A DNA stretch of 64,000 bases from Caulifigura coniformis (GTDB taxonomy: Bacteria > Planctomycetota > Planctomycetia > Planctomycetales > Planctomycetaceae). A model generated the notes under the pieces. It saw only the letters and a program-made list of their open reading frames with translations. It was not told where the DNA came from and did not search any database. Made by a program: the position numbers and the translations under genes. Below are positions 51,827-60,747 of the stretch, one piece after another (positions within the stretch are counted from its first letter, which is position 1; every line of letters begins with the position of its first letter). Where the stretch lies: contig NZ_CP036271.1 in assembly GCF_007745175.1 (NCBI RefSeq), positions 5,158,314 through 5,222,313 on the forward strand, given 5' to 3'.

Positions 51827-53275
51827 ATGGTGCGTCGTGTCGCGTTCCGTGGTCGGAAGATGCGGGGGTTTCTGCTGGGCTTGCTGCTGCTCACCTCGCC
51901 ACTCGTCGCCGCCCCGCCGCATCGCGAACTCTTCGTCGATCGGCATCTCATCGAATCCCTGGAAGGCGGCGAGCTCACTCTGGCCGAACCCCGCGATGAA
52001 GGACCAGCGCTGAAGTTCGACCGCCCCTGGGAAGGCCTCTTCAGCGGGTACGCGACAGTCATTCGCGACGGAGAACTGCTCCGCCTGTATTACCGCGGTC
52101 ATGCCGATACGAGTGCCGATGGAAGCCCCACAGAGGCGATCTGCTACGCCGAATCGAAGGACGGCCGCAACTGGACGAAGCCCAACCTCGGGCAGTTCAC
52201 GGTCCACGGCACACGCGACAATAACGTCGTGCTCGCTGACGCTGCTCCCGTGACTCACAATTTCTGCCCGTTTCTCGATCGCAATCCCGCCGCGAAGCCT
52301 GAGGAACGCTTCAAGGGAGTTGGCGGCGTCGCGCCGGGCGGGCTCATTGCCTATGTTTCCGCCGATGGCCTCGTCTGGAAGAAACTTCAGGACAAGCCCG
52401 TCTTTCAGGACAAGGGCTGGGTTTTCGATTCCCAGAACGTTCCCTTCTGGTCCGAAACCGAGAACTGCTACGTCCTTTACTACCGGCGGGCCGCGGAGAA
52501 AAAGCGGGCCATCGCCCGAACGACATCGACCGATTTCGTGAACTGGTCGGCCCCTGTGCAGATGCGCTACAGCGACACGGGAACCGGCGTTCCCAGTCAC
52601 CAGCTCTACACCAACCAGACCCATCCCTACTTCCGGGCGCCGCACATCTATGTGTCGACAGCGGCCAGGTTCATGCACAAGCGGCAGGTCATCACCCCCG
52701 AACAGGCCGCCGCGATCAACGTCCATCCGAAGTATTTCCAGGACACCTCCGACGCCATCCTGATGACGTCCCGCGGCGGCGACCTCTACGACCGCTCCCT
52801 GATGGGCGCTCTCATTCGTCCCGGCATCGGCGCCAGGAACTGGGTCTCGCGGACGAACTATCCCGCGCTCAACATCGTGCAGACAGGCGACACCGAGATG
52901 TCGCTCTACGTCAATCAGGACTATGGCCAGCCGACCGCCCACCTGCACCGGTATTCCTTCCGGCTCGACGGACTCGCCTCCGTGCGGGCTCCGCTTTCCG
53001 GCGCAACGCTCGTCACGAAGCCGATCACGCTCACCGGCGAACCGCTGTCCCTCAACTTCCGCACGTCCGCCGCCGGCGGAATTCGCGTGGAAGTGCAGGA
53101 CGACACGGGCAAGCCGCTGCCCGGCTTTGAGATGGAAAAATGCGTGGAGGTCATCGGGAACGAAATCGCCCGCCCGGTGGCCTGGAAGAATGCCGACTGG
53201 AAGACCCTGGCCGGCAGGACCGTGAGACTGCGAATGCAGCTCTCGGATGCCGACCTGTATGCGATGGAATTCTGA
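51827..53275 (+). CDS. Exported glycosidase-like beta-propeller protein
   Basis: Protein of 482 residues. A signal peptide (KMRGFLLGLLLLTSPLVAAP) is followed by HRELFVDRHLIESLEGGELT, an opening shared by a group of planctomycete secreted proteins with GH32/GH43-like five-bladed propellers. Further propeller strands are GYATVIRDGELLRLYYRGHA, CYAESKDGRNWTKPNLG and VPFWSETENCYVLYYRRAAE. A carbohydrate target is inferred; catalytic residues are not identified with confidence. The ATG at 51827 has GGAGA nearby; the ATG at 51860 (MRGFLL) is a possible alternative. It is followed after 41 bp by a sialidase-like gene on the same strand. Confidence 0.78.
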   Translation: MVRRVAFRGRKMRGFLLGLLLLTSPLVAAPPHRELFVDRHLIESLEGGELTLAEPRDEGPALKFDRPWEGLFSGYATVIRDGELLRLYYRGHADTSADGSPTEAICYAESKDGRNWTKPNLGQFTVHGTRDNNVVLADAAPVTHNFCPFLDRNPAAKPEERFKGVGGVAPGGLIAYVSADGLVWKKLQDKPVFQDKGWVFDSQNVPFWSETENCYVLYYRRAAEKKRAIARTTSTDFVNWSAPVQMRYSDTGTGVPSHQLYTNQTHPYFRAPHIYVSTAARFMHKRQVITPEQAAAINVHPKYFQDTSDAILMTSRGGDLYDRSLMGALIRPGIGARNWVSRTNYPALNIVQTGDTEMSLYVNQDYGQPTAHLHRYSFRLDGLASVRAPLSGATLVTKPITLTGEPLSLNFRTSAAGGIRVEVQDDTGKPLPGFEMEKCVEVIGNEIARPVAWKNADWKTLAGRTVRLRMQLSDADLYAMEF

Positions 53276-53316
53276 TCGCACTGCGACCACTGAACTGCGA
53301 CTTCAAGGAACCTGGA

Positions 53317-54330
53317 ATGCGACGATCCCGACAACTCCTCCCCCTCCTCGCCACGACTCTTCTTTCCCTGCTGCCGGCCGTGGCGTCCGCTGCCGAACCG
53401 GCCCAGGCCGAGATCGTGAGCGTTCAGAAAATCTGGGACCAGGGGAAACACAACGCGTTCACCGACCTCATCTGGAAGGACGGTGAATGGTTCTGTGTGT
53501 TCCGTGAAGGAGACGGACACGTCTCTCCGAACGGGGCGCTCCGCGTGCTCTCGTCGAAGGACGGGAAGTCCTGGGCATCCGCCGCCTTGATCACTGCCAC
53601 CGACTCTGATCTCCGCGACGCCAAGATCTGCATCGCGCCCGGAAACCGGCTGATGCTCTGTGGAGCCGGTGCTCTTCACAAGCCAGTCGACGGCCTGAAG
53701 CACCAGTCGTATGTCTGGTACTCGGAGGACGGCCGCAAGTGGGGCGATGCCATTCCCGTCGGCGACCTCGGTTACTGGCTGTGGCGTGTCACCTGGCAGG
53801 GGGACGTCGCCTATTCCGTCGGCTACGGCACTGGCTCGAATCGAACGACGCGTCTCTATCGCAGCCTGGACGGTCGCAAGTTCGAGACGCTGGTCCCCGA
53901 ACTCGTCGGCGAAGGCTATCCCAACGAGTCGTCCCTCCTGTTCCAGAAGGACGGCACGGGCCTCTGTCTTCTCCGTCGTGACGACAAGGAAGCTCCGAAC
54001 GCCATGCTGGGGACAGCGACGGCCCCCTACGACAAGTGGAGCTTCAAGACGCTCGACACCCGCATCGGCGGACCGCAGTTGATCGACCTGCCCGATGGCC
54101 GTGTCGTCGTTTCCGGCCGCGATTATGTCGGGAAAGCGAAGACGAGTGTCTGGTTCCTTAATCCGAAGACGGGCAAGCTCGACATGACCGCCACGCTCCC
54201 CTCGGGCGGCGACACGAGCTACCCGGGGCTCGTTTTCCGCGACGGCCTTCTCTGGGTGAGCTACTACTCGTCGCATGAAGGGAAGACGAGTATCTATCTC
54301 GCGAAGCTGAAGCTCCCTGAAAAGTCTTAG
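53317..54330 (+). CDS. Exported sialidase-like (BNR-type) beta-propeller protein
   Basis: Protein of 337 residues. The signal peptide is MRRSRQLLPLLATTLLSLLP then AVASAAEPAQ. Repeated sialidase-type strands follow: FREGDGHVSPNGALRVLSSK with SKDGKSW, YVWYSEDGRKWGD and LYRSLDGRKFE (Asp-box-like SxDGxxW/F motifs). True sialidases carry an arginine triad and FRIP motif; the FREG segment is suggestive but the triad is not verified. The 41-bp gap to the preceding propeller gene suggests one operon for extracellular glycan handling. Confidence 0.82.
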   Translation: MRRSRQLLPLLATTLLSLLPAVASAAEPAQAEIVSVQKIWDQGKHNAFTDLIWKDGEWFCVFREGDGHVSPNGALRVLSSKDGKSWASAALITATDSDLRDAKICIAPGNRLMLCGAGALHKPVDGLKHQSYVWYSEDGRKWGDAIPVGDLGYWLWRVTWQGDVAYSVGYGTGSNRTTRLYRSLDGRKFETLVPELVGEGYPNESSLLFQKDGTGLCLLRRDDKEAPNAMLGTATAPYDKWSFKTLDTRIGGPQLIDLPDGRVVVSGRDYVGKAKTSVWFLNPKTGKLDMTATLPSGGDTSYPGLVFRDGLLWVSYYSSHEGKTSIYLAKLKLPEKS

Positions 54331-54480
54331 AACGTCGTTGGAATGTGCCACTCCGGGAGGCGACACCGCCTCCCGATGGTGTGCGTTCACCGACGACATC
54401 CATGTGCTTCCGGCTCACAAGGCCCGAAGCACACCTTCTTTTCTGACGGTCTCTCGAACGCAGTTTCCGAAAGTCCCTCG

Positions 54481-55314
54481 ATGAAGCCGAGTCGCGTGCT
54501 CCAGAAGCTCCGCCGTGGGGAACGATCCCTCGGCGTCTGCCTGCATCTCACCGATCCGGCCGTCTACGAGATGGCAGGGCTCCTTGGCTTTGACGCCATC
54601 TGGATGGACCTCGAGCATCATGGGTACAGCGTCGAGACGGCGGGCAACCTGATGCGGGCGGCGCGTGTCGGCGGGACCGATATCGTCGCCCGGCCGGGCA
54701 AGGGAGAATTCATGCGGCTCTCCCGGCTGCTGGAGCTCGGGGCCAGCGGCATCATGTATCCGCGGTGCGATTCGCCCGAAGAAGCGGCCGAAGTCGTCCG
54801 CTGGGCGAAATTCGCTCCCCTCGGCCAACGGGGCTTCGATGGCAGCGGGCCCGATGCCCGCTACACGCTCACGCCGATGACGTCGTACCTGAAGCAGGCG
54901 AACGACGAGACCTTCGTCCTCATTCAGGTCGAGCATCCTTCGGCCGTCGAGAAGGCTGAGGAGATCCTGTCGGTTCCGGGGGTCGACATGCTGATGCTCG
55001 GCCCGGCCGATTTCAGCGTGCTGACTGGCATCCCCGGGGAATTCGGCCACGCCAGCATCCAGGCAGCGTTCGAACGTATTGCGAACGCTGCGAAGAAGAC
55101 CGGCAAACACTGGGCCGCGACCTGTGGCTCTGTCGAGCAGGCCGCGCGCCTGACCGAAATGGGGGCGAGCCTCGTCTTCCACGGCTGCGACCTTGTATTT
55201 GTCCGTCAGGGGCTCGAGCAGGTCCGCCAGCGGTTTTCGGAAGCCCTCGGGATGACGTTTAACCCGCTCCCCGATGCAGCGAGCCGGGGGAGTTATCTGG
55301 AGTCCCGCAGCTGA
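54481..55314 (+). CDS. HpcH/HpaI family aldolase (class II pyruvate aldolase)
   Basis: Protein of 277 residues of the HpcH/HpaI aldolase/citrate lyase family, which cleaves or forms 2-oxo-3-deoxy acids using a divalent metal. Motifs: DAIWMDLEHHGYS with the catalytic His, VARPGKGEFMRLSRLLELGA, GASGIMYPRCDSPEEAAEVV, VLIQVEHPSAVEKAEEILSV and GVDMLMLGPADFSVLTGIPG. These fit an intact enzyme, most like 4-hydroxy-2-oxoheptanedioate or 2-keto-3-deoxy sugar-acid aldolases. The stop overlaps the next gene by one base. Substrate uncertain. Confidence 0.9.
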   Translation: MKPSRVLQKLRRGERSLGVCLHLTDPAVYEMAGLLGFDAIWMDLEHHGYSVETAGNLMRAARVGGTDIVARPGKGEFMRLSRLLELGASGIMYPRCDSPEEAAEVVRWAKFAPLGQRGFDGSGPDARYTLTPMTSYLKQANDETFVLIQVEHPSAVEKAEEILSVPGVDMLMLGPADFSVLTGIPGEFGHASIQAAFERIANAAKKTGKHWAATCGSVEQAARLTEMGASLVFHGCDLVFVRQGLEQVRQRFSEALGMTFNPLPDAASRGSYLESRS

Positions 55315-56327
55315 TGGAACGCTCCCGGTTTCGTGTGGTGGTCGTCGGTGCGGGTTCGATCGGTGAGCGGCACATCCGCTGTTTCCAGCGGACCGACCAC
55401 TCGGACGTCGCGTTTGTCGAGCCACGCGCCGAGCTGCGCGCGGAGATTGCCGCGAGATATCCAGGCGCGACGCCGTTAGAGACCGTCGAACAGGCTCTCG
55501 GCGATCCGTCTGACGTCGCGGTGATCGCGACTCCCGCTCCCCTGCATGTCGCGCAGGCCCTCTCCTTCGTGCGCCGCGGAGCGCATGTGCTCGTCGAAAA
55601 GCCTCTCGCCGTCACGCCCGAGGGCGTCGACCAACTGACGGCCGCGGCACTGAAAGCGAACCGGGTGGTCGGTGTGGCCTATGTGTATCGGGCGCATCCC
55701 GTCCTGGCGGACATGCGGGCGGCGATCGCCAGCGGCCGGTTCGGCCGTCCGGTGGAACTGGTGGCCGTCTGCGGTCAGCATTTCCCGCTCTATCGCCCGG
55801 CGTTCCGCGAGACCTATTACGCGACGCACGCGAGTGGCGGCGGGGCGATTCAGGACGCACTGACTCATATCGTGAACGCGGGACAATGGCTGGTCGGTCC
55901 GGTGCAGCGACTGGCCGCCGATGCGGCCCGCTGCGTGCTGGATGGGGTCGAAGTCGAAGACACGGTGCATGTGCTGGCCCGGCACGGCGCCCTCTTGGCG
56001 AACTATTCGCTGAACCAGCATCAGGCCCCCAATGAAACCGCGATCTCCGTCGTATGTGAGCGCGGAACGGCCCGGTTCGAAATGCACGCCTGTCGCTGGC
56101 GGGAAATGACAACGCCGGGAGGCGAATGGATCGACCACTCCCGACCGCAGCTCGAGCGGGACGAACTGTTCATCCGGCAGGCGGGCTCCTTTCTGGATGC
56201 CGTCGAATCCGGCGGCCCCCCCGCCTGCACCCTCGCCGACGGCCTCCACACCCTGCACGTCAACCGCGCCATCCTGGCCAGCGTCACCTCCGGCCAATGG
56301 GAGCAGATTCCGGACGTCGAACCATAG
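55314..56327 (+). CDS. Gfo/Idh/MocA family oxidoreductase
   Basis: Protein of 337 residues with an N-terminal Rossmann fold (FRVVVVGAGSIGERHIRCFQ), the EKP motif in HVLVEKPLAVTPEGV, and the C-terminal beta-sheet domain (GGAIQDALTHIVNAGQWLVG with the catalytic His). These NAD(P) enzymes oxidise or reduce sugars, inositols and related compounds. TGATG coupling with the upstream aldolase suggests both serve one catabolic pathway, plausibly of a sugar acid released by the exported propeller proteins. Confidence 0.92.
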   Translation: MERSRFRVVVVGAGSIGERHIRCFQRTDHSDVAFVEPRAELRAEIAARYPGATPLETVEQALGDPSDVAVIATPAPLHVAQALSFVRRGAHVLVEKPLAVTPEGVDQLTAAALKANRVVGVAYVYRAHPVLADMRAAIASGRFGRPVELVAVCGQHFPLYRPAFRETYYATHASGGGAIQDALTHIVNAGQWLVGPVQRLAADAARCVLDGVEVEDTVHVLARHGALLANYSLNQHQAPNETAISVVCERGTARFEMHACRWREMTTPGGEWIDHSRPQLERDELFIRQAGSFLDAVESGGPPACTLADGLHTLHVNRAILASVTSGQWEQIPDVEP

Positions 56328-56776
56328 GACCGTCTCCGCTGGCCGCGTCTGACATTCCATCCTTCTCTCCGCAACCGAATCTCCCTCTCGAAAATTTCGC
56401 CAGCGGGGAGAAGGTCAGTGCCCGAAGGGCGGATGAGGGGCCAAAGCCGCACGCCTCTCTTCCTGATCTCCTGATCCACCAATTCGCGCAACTCCCTCGC
56501 GCAACGTCACCGCGACTTCGCGCGCAACCTCGCACCTCATGTTGGAGGGAAACAATGAACAGCACCACTGCCGATTCGACCCGGTCGCCGCGAACGTCCG
56601 ATCCGGGCGTCTCGGCCGCTCGTCCTGCGAATCTCCAGGGAAAGAGAGCCTCTGGGACTGCGCCCATGGATCAGCGCCCTCCTCGCTCTCTCGCTTCGGG
56701 AGCAGCGTGCCCTTGAGCGCTCGACCGCAGGAAGGAATGATAAACGTCGCCTCAAACCGGGTTGGAAAGTGTGCTG
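56328..56776. other. 449-bp region between the oxidoreductase and FGE-like genes
   Basis: Mostly non-coding. It contains an irregular stretch at about 56370-56430 (TCTCCCTCTCGAAAATTTCG, then CAGCGGGGAGAAGGTCAG), which looks like a worn inverted repeat, and three GCGCAAC copies between 56485 and 56530. One small frame with a strong ribosome site lies at 56555-56716. Confidence 0.4.
56555..56716 (+). CDS. Possible 53-residue peptide with a strong ribosome binding site
   Basis: Frame beginning MNSTTADSTRSPRTSDPGVS, with GGAGGG 6 nt before the ATG. The peptide is Ser/Thr/Pro/Arg-rich and has no recognisable domain, so it may be chance; only the ribosome site argues for translation. Confidence 0.25.
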   Translation: MNSTTADSTRSPRTSDPGVSAARPANLQGKRASGTAPMDQRPPRSLASGAACP

Positions 56777-58009
56777 ATGCCGACTGCCGTAACGCATCGA
56801 CTCCTGCTGGGCCTGCTGCTGCTTGTCGGTTGCAGCAAGGAAAATCCGTCGGCCCCCCCGGCCACCTTCAGCCCCCCTCCGCCAACTCCAGTCCTCCCGC
56901 CGGCCCCTGCGAACGCCAGCCCCCGGGCTCCTGCAGCCGCAACGAACGCGGCAGCCACCGCGAAGCCCGCCTCTCAGGAAAAGAAAACACTGCCGCCGGG
57001 CGCGATGCTCGTCGGCGGCCAGGAACCCAACGTCCGGATTCTGCCCCGCGAGGAACGGCCTGAACTGCTGGCCATGGTTGTGAATCCCAGTCCGGGGACC
57101 GATTCGTCGCTGGTCACGGTGATCGCCAATCGGCAGGAAACACCCCCGGCGCAGGCGTCTCTCCCGAAAGGATTCGCAGCCGTCGCCGACTCCCTCGTCG
57201 ATGCGTCAGGATTTCCCCTGCGGATCCGCTGCGAGGTGGATGGGGCCGTGATGGCGCTTGTCCCGGGTGGGCTGGCGGTGCAGGGGGCGGACGGCACGCC
57301 GACGGCCGCCCCGCGGCATCCGATCGATATCGATGCCTTCTATATGGACATCCACGAGGTCACAGTCGAGAAGTTCCAGAAGTTCCGGGAAGCGACCCGG
57401 GGGGACAAGTCATCGCCGCCTGCCCCTCCCAATGCGTCGTCACCCCTTCAGCCCGCGGTGGGTGTGAACTGGCGCGACGCGATGCAGTACGCGAAATGGA
57501 CTGGAAAGGAACTCCCATCCGAATCGGAATGGGAGAAGGCCGCACGCGGCAAGGGCGGCTTTGACTTCCCCTGGGGGGAAGGACGCCCTGTCTGGGAACG
57601 CCGGCGCGAACCGGGCCAGATCGACGATGTCGGGTCGTTCCGGACCGACGAAAGCATTCACGGGGTATTCGATCTGGCCGGCAACGCACGCGAGTGGTGT
57701 CAGGATTTCTTCGCCGAAGATGCGTACAGCCAATCACCGCCGGCCGGTAGTCCGGCCGCGCGGAACTGGAAAGGGCCGCGGAGCGACAAAGCCGGACGTC
57801 GGGTCGTCAAAGGGAGCTCAACGGGCTGGGAACTCTGGGCCCGGAATGGGGCGTCCATGAGTGAACGCTCGCCGCAGATCGGTTTTCGATGCGTCCTTCG
57901 TCTGACAGCAGAGCCCGCTGCCGCGAAATCGGCGTCCACGGCAACACCCTCGGCCACTTCTTCCGCGCCGATGGAGCCTGCTTCAGCCCCTCAGAAATCC
58001 GGCTTCTGA
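56777..58009 (+). CDS. FGE-sulfatase-domain lipoprotein, probably not a functional formylglycine enzyme
   Basis: Protein of 410 residues. A lipoprotein signal (MPTAVTHRLLLGLLLLVGC, Cys19) and Pro/Ala-rich linker precede a formylglycine-generating-enzyme-like domain: FYMDIHEVTVEKFQKF, AVGVNWRDAMQYAKWTGKEL, PSESEWEKAARGKGGFDFPW, FDLAGNAREWCQDFF, RRVVKGSSTGWELWARNG and IGFRCVLRLT. Active FGEs carry two catalytic cysteines before the final GFR motif; here that stretch (KGSSTGWELW to ERSPQIGFRC) has none, so the domain is probably a binding module. Its 3' end overlaps the kinase gene by 19 bp. Confidence 0.85.
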   Translation: MPTAVTHRLLLGLLLLVGCSKENPSAPPATFSPPPPTPVLPPAPANASPRAPAAATNAAATAKPASQEKKTLPPGAMLVGGQEPNVRILPREERPELLAMVVNPSPGTDSSLVTVIANRQETPPAQASLPKGFAAVADSLVDASGFPLRIRCEVDGAVMALVPGGLAVQGADGTPTAAPRHPIDIDAFYMDIHEVTVEKFQKFREATRGDKSSPPAPPNASSPLQPAVGVNWRDAMQYAKWTGKELPSESEWEKAARGKGGFDFPWGEGRPVWERRREPGQIDDVGSFRTDESIHGVFDLAGNAREWCQDFFAEDAYSQSPPAGSPAARNWKGPRSDKAGRRVVKGSSTGWELWARNGASMSERSPQIGFRCVLRLTAEPAAAKSASTATPSATSSAPMEPASAPQKSGF

Positions 58010-60747
58010 GCGGGCGGCTCCGAGGTCTCCCCCAGGAGTTTCAGGCATTCCTGAAGTGTCTCCCACTGCAGTTCGCAGTCGGGATTCCGGTCGAATTGGC
58101 TCTTGAGCGGGGCCAGTGTGTCCAGTCCTCGCTGCCACGCCGCCTTCGCCCCGGGAACATCCATCCGAAGGAGCTGGATCTCTCCCTCCAGCTGACAGAT
58201 CACGGCCAGGTCATGCCGGGGCCCAGCACGTTCTGGTTCCGAAGCAATCGCGCCCGCCAGTGCTGACGCCCCCGAGGCCAGCAGCGTCTCCGTCGTCGTC
58301 AGGTGCATTTCGGCATTCGCGGCGTCGCCAGAGTTCTTTTCAATTTCCTCCGTCGCCAGACGAATCCGGAGCCGCGCCTCGCCGATGGTCTGGGTCGCGA
58401 ACCGCTCCCGATAGATGACCACCTGCGGATTCTCGCTGACGAGTTTCTGAAGCACATCCCGCGACGCCGCATACGCCACGAACGCGCCCGCATGATCGTT
58501 CTGCAGGGCCAGCAGATCACCGTGAAGAACCGACGCGACCGCCAGCTGAAACCGGTCGGAAAGGTTCTCCGGGTGTTCTACGACCAGCTTCCCGAACCAC
58601 TTGATCGCAGTCTGCAGTTTCCCGGTCGCGTCGCCGAGCTGTTCCCGCTGGCGGGCCAGTGCTCCCTGGTTGTAGGCCCCTCGTGCGAAGTCGCGAGCGA
58701 CCGCTTCATCGATCGATTGGTCCAGCAGCGACTCGCGGATGCTCTGAGCCCTCGCGTAGTCGGCCGCTGCCCCATCGAGATGTGAACGCCGCGCTTTCAG
58801 AAGTCCGCTGTTCATGATCGCGTTGGCCAGTTTTCGCTGGTATTCGCGATCACCGGGTGAACTGGTAGCCAGCTTTTCACGAAGCGTGCGCGATTCCTCG
58901 AAGGCCGCCTGCGCGTCATCAAACTTTTCCAGCCGCTGATGGCCGCGACCGAGGGCGTTCAGTGAATCGCTGAGCCTCTCCGCGACCGCCACATCATCGG
59001 GCGTTTTCTGAAGCAGCGACCTCTGGATGTCGGCGGCGGCCTGGTAATGCGGAAGAGCTTCGCTGACGGATTTTACCTCTTCGGTGATCGTGCCGACTCG
59101 GAAATGACTGTCAGCCATCTCCGAAGTCAGTCGCGGGTCGCGCCGGTTTCGCTCGAGAAGACGGCGGTAATAGTCCAGGGCCTTGACCAGCAGCGTCTGC
59201 TTGAGGGGTTGCAGGCCGGGCTGATTCTGCAGATCGATCTCGCTGACTTCGGTATACAGTCCGTCGACGGCCGACTTCGCCATCGCCAGGTTCTGCTCCG
59301 CCTCCGCCAGAGCGGCTTTTGTATTTCGATAGCCGATCGTCGTCGCGGCCAGGGCTGCCCCCGCCAGCACAATCGCCGCTGCCGTAAGTCCTGCCTCCAC
59401 TGGATTCCGGCGACGCCAGCGATCCAGTCGCTCAATTCGGCCAATGGGCCGGGCGAGGATCGGTTCGCCGCGCAGATAGCGTTCCAGGTCGTCGAGAAAC
59501 TCGCGGGCCGACTGGTATCGACGGACCGGCTCCTTCTGCAGGCACTTGAGAGAAATCGTTTCAAGATCCGCGTCGACCAGAGAGTTCAGCCGCTTCGGGG
59601 GAACAGCTTCGTCGTAAAGCACCTGACGCATCGTCCCCAGCGTATTGGCCGCCTGAAACGGAGGACGCCCTGACAGCAGGTGGTACAACGTGGCGCCCAG
59701 CGAATAAACGTCGCCACGAGCGTCGACGTTCGACGCATCACTGATCTGTTCCGGCGGCATGTAGGACGGAGTGCCGATCGTCTCGCCGGTCTTCGTCAGC
59801 TGATCGTCGGTGTCGAGCAGTTTGGCCAATCCGAAGTCGGCAACCATTGGCTGGTCTGTCCGGGCATCGATCATCACGTTGTGCGGCTTGAGATCACGAT
59901 GCAGGATCCCGCACCGATGGGCTTCGGCCACCCCACGGGCGACGCCGGCCATCCAGGTGGCCGCCTGGCGGTTCTCAAGCGGGCCCTGCTTGACGAGTTC
60001 GTTCAGGCTCCTGCCGTCCACGAACCGCATCGCGAAGTACATCAGCTCGCCCACCATGCCCACGTCGTACACGGGGATGATGTTCTCATGTTCGAGCCTG
60101 GCGGCTGCATGGATTTCGTTCCGGAATCGCGTCTCCGCTTTCCTGCGGAAGACTTCGCCGGCCGAGGTCACCGACGAACGTATGACCTTGAGAGCGACAA
60201 CCCGATCAGCCCCGGGCTGAACGGCCCGGTAGACGATCCCCATCCCTCCTTCCCCGATCCGATCGAGCAGCTTGTAGTCTCCAAGGGCGCCGAGATTCTC
60301 CGCTGTCGAAGCCTGCTCGCGGGGCGAATGCGAATTCGCAGCGGCCGTCACAAACTCTTCGGCAACCCCCGGAGTGACGTAGTCCGGGAATCGGGCCACG
60401 TAGGAATCCGCGGCCGGAGGATCGCCGAATCGCGTCCTCGCAACGAACTCAACCTGTGCCAGACGCACGATTGCTGCGGGCGTTCGCAATGCGGGAAACC
60501 GGGCCAGATAGTCTTCGAGCCATTGGGGATGGGCCGAAGGTTCGCTCAGCGATCGCCGCCACGACTGTTCGATTTCCACCTGGATCAGTCGCTCCAGCGT
60601 GGCAAGATAGCCCTCGTCTCCTTCCCGGGGCAGGAACTCGGTCAATGGGGGAGGGGGTGACCCGTCGCGCCACGCAGATGCAAATCGATCCTCGGGAGTC
60701 TCTCCGTCGCCGATGATCGTCTGGTCAGAGGGGACGGTGTCTCTCAC
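57991..60747 (-). CDS. Membrane-anchored Ser/Thr protein kinase with C-terminal helical repeats
   Basis: Protein of 918 residues. The kinase domain has all main motifs: GEGGMG (165-170), ATP-binding Lys187 in VALKVI, catalytic HRDLKPHN (283-290), DFG (304-306) and GTPSYMPPEQ. A membrane segment follows (about 455-475, AGLTAAAIVLAGAALAATTI), then a long TPR-like region (LLVKALDYYRRLLERNRRD; AAADIQRSLLQKTPDDVAVA; AQAAFEESRTLREKLA). The first 150 residues resemble the variable N-terminal part of planctomycete kinases. The stop overlaps the FGE-like gene (convergent, 19 bp), and the start is coupled by 4 nt to the ATP-grasp gene upstream. Targets unknown. Confidence 0.95.
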   Translation of the reverse strand: MRDTVPSDQTIIGDGETPEDRFASAWRDGSPPPPLTEFLPREGDEGYLATLERLIQVEIEQSWRRSLSEPSAHPQWLEDYLARFPALRTPAAIVRLAQVEFVARTRFGDPPAADSYVARFPDYVTPGVAEEFVTAAANSHSPREQASTAENLGALGDYKLLDRIGEGGMGIVYRAVQPGADRVVALKVIRSSVTSAGEVFRRKAETRFRNEIHAAARLEHENIIPVYDVGMVGELMYFAMRFVDGRSLNELVKQGPLENRQAATWMAGVARGVAEAHRCGILHRDLKPHNVMIDARTDQPMVADFGLAKLLDTDDQLTKTGETIGTPSYMPPEQISDASNVDARGDVYSLGATLYHLLSGRPPFQAANTLGTMRQVLYDEAVPPKRLNSLVDADLETISLKCLQKEPVRRYQSAREFLDDLERYLRGEPILARPIGRIERLDRWRRRNPVEAGLTAAAIVLAGAALAATTIGYRNTKAALAEAEQNLAMAKSAVDGLYTEVSEIDLQNQPGLQPLKQTLLVKALDYYRRLLERNRRDPRLTSEMADSHFRVGTITEEVKSVSEALPHYQAAADIQRSLLQKTPDDVAVAERLSDSLNALGRGHQRLEKFDDAQAAFEESRTLREKLATSSPGDREYQRKLANAIMNSGLLKARRSHLDGAAADYARAQSIRESLLDQSIDEAVARDFARGAYNQGALARQREQLGDATGKLQTAIKWFGKLVVEHPENLSDRFQLAVASVLHGDLLALQNDHAGAFVAYAASRDVLQKLVSENPQVVIYRERFATQTIGEARLRIRLATEEIEKNSGDAANAEMHLTTTETLLASGASALAGAIASEPERAGPRHDLAVICQLEGEIQLLRMDVPGAKAAWQRGLDTLAPLKSQFDRNPDCELQWETLQECLKLLGETSEPPAQKPDF

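Noticed and set aside
51512-53290. Open frame of 592 codons on the minus strand
   Set aside because: Shadow of the exported beta-propeller gene at 51827; composition is low-complexity Arg/Gly/Val and no motif is seen.
52921-54399. Open frame of 492 codons on the minus strand
   Set aside because: Shadow of the sialidase-like gene, which has a signal peptide and Asp-box-like strands.
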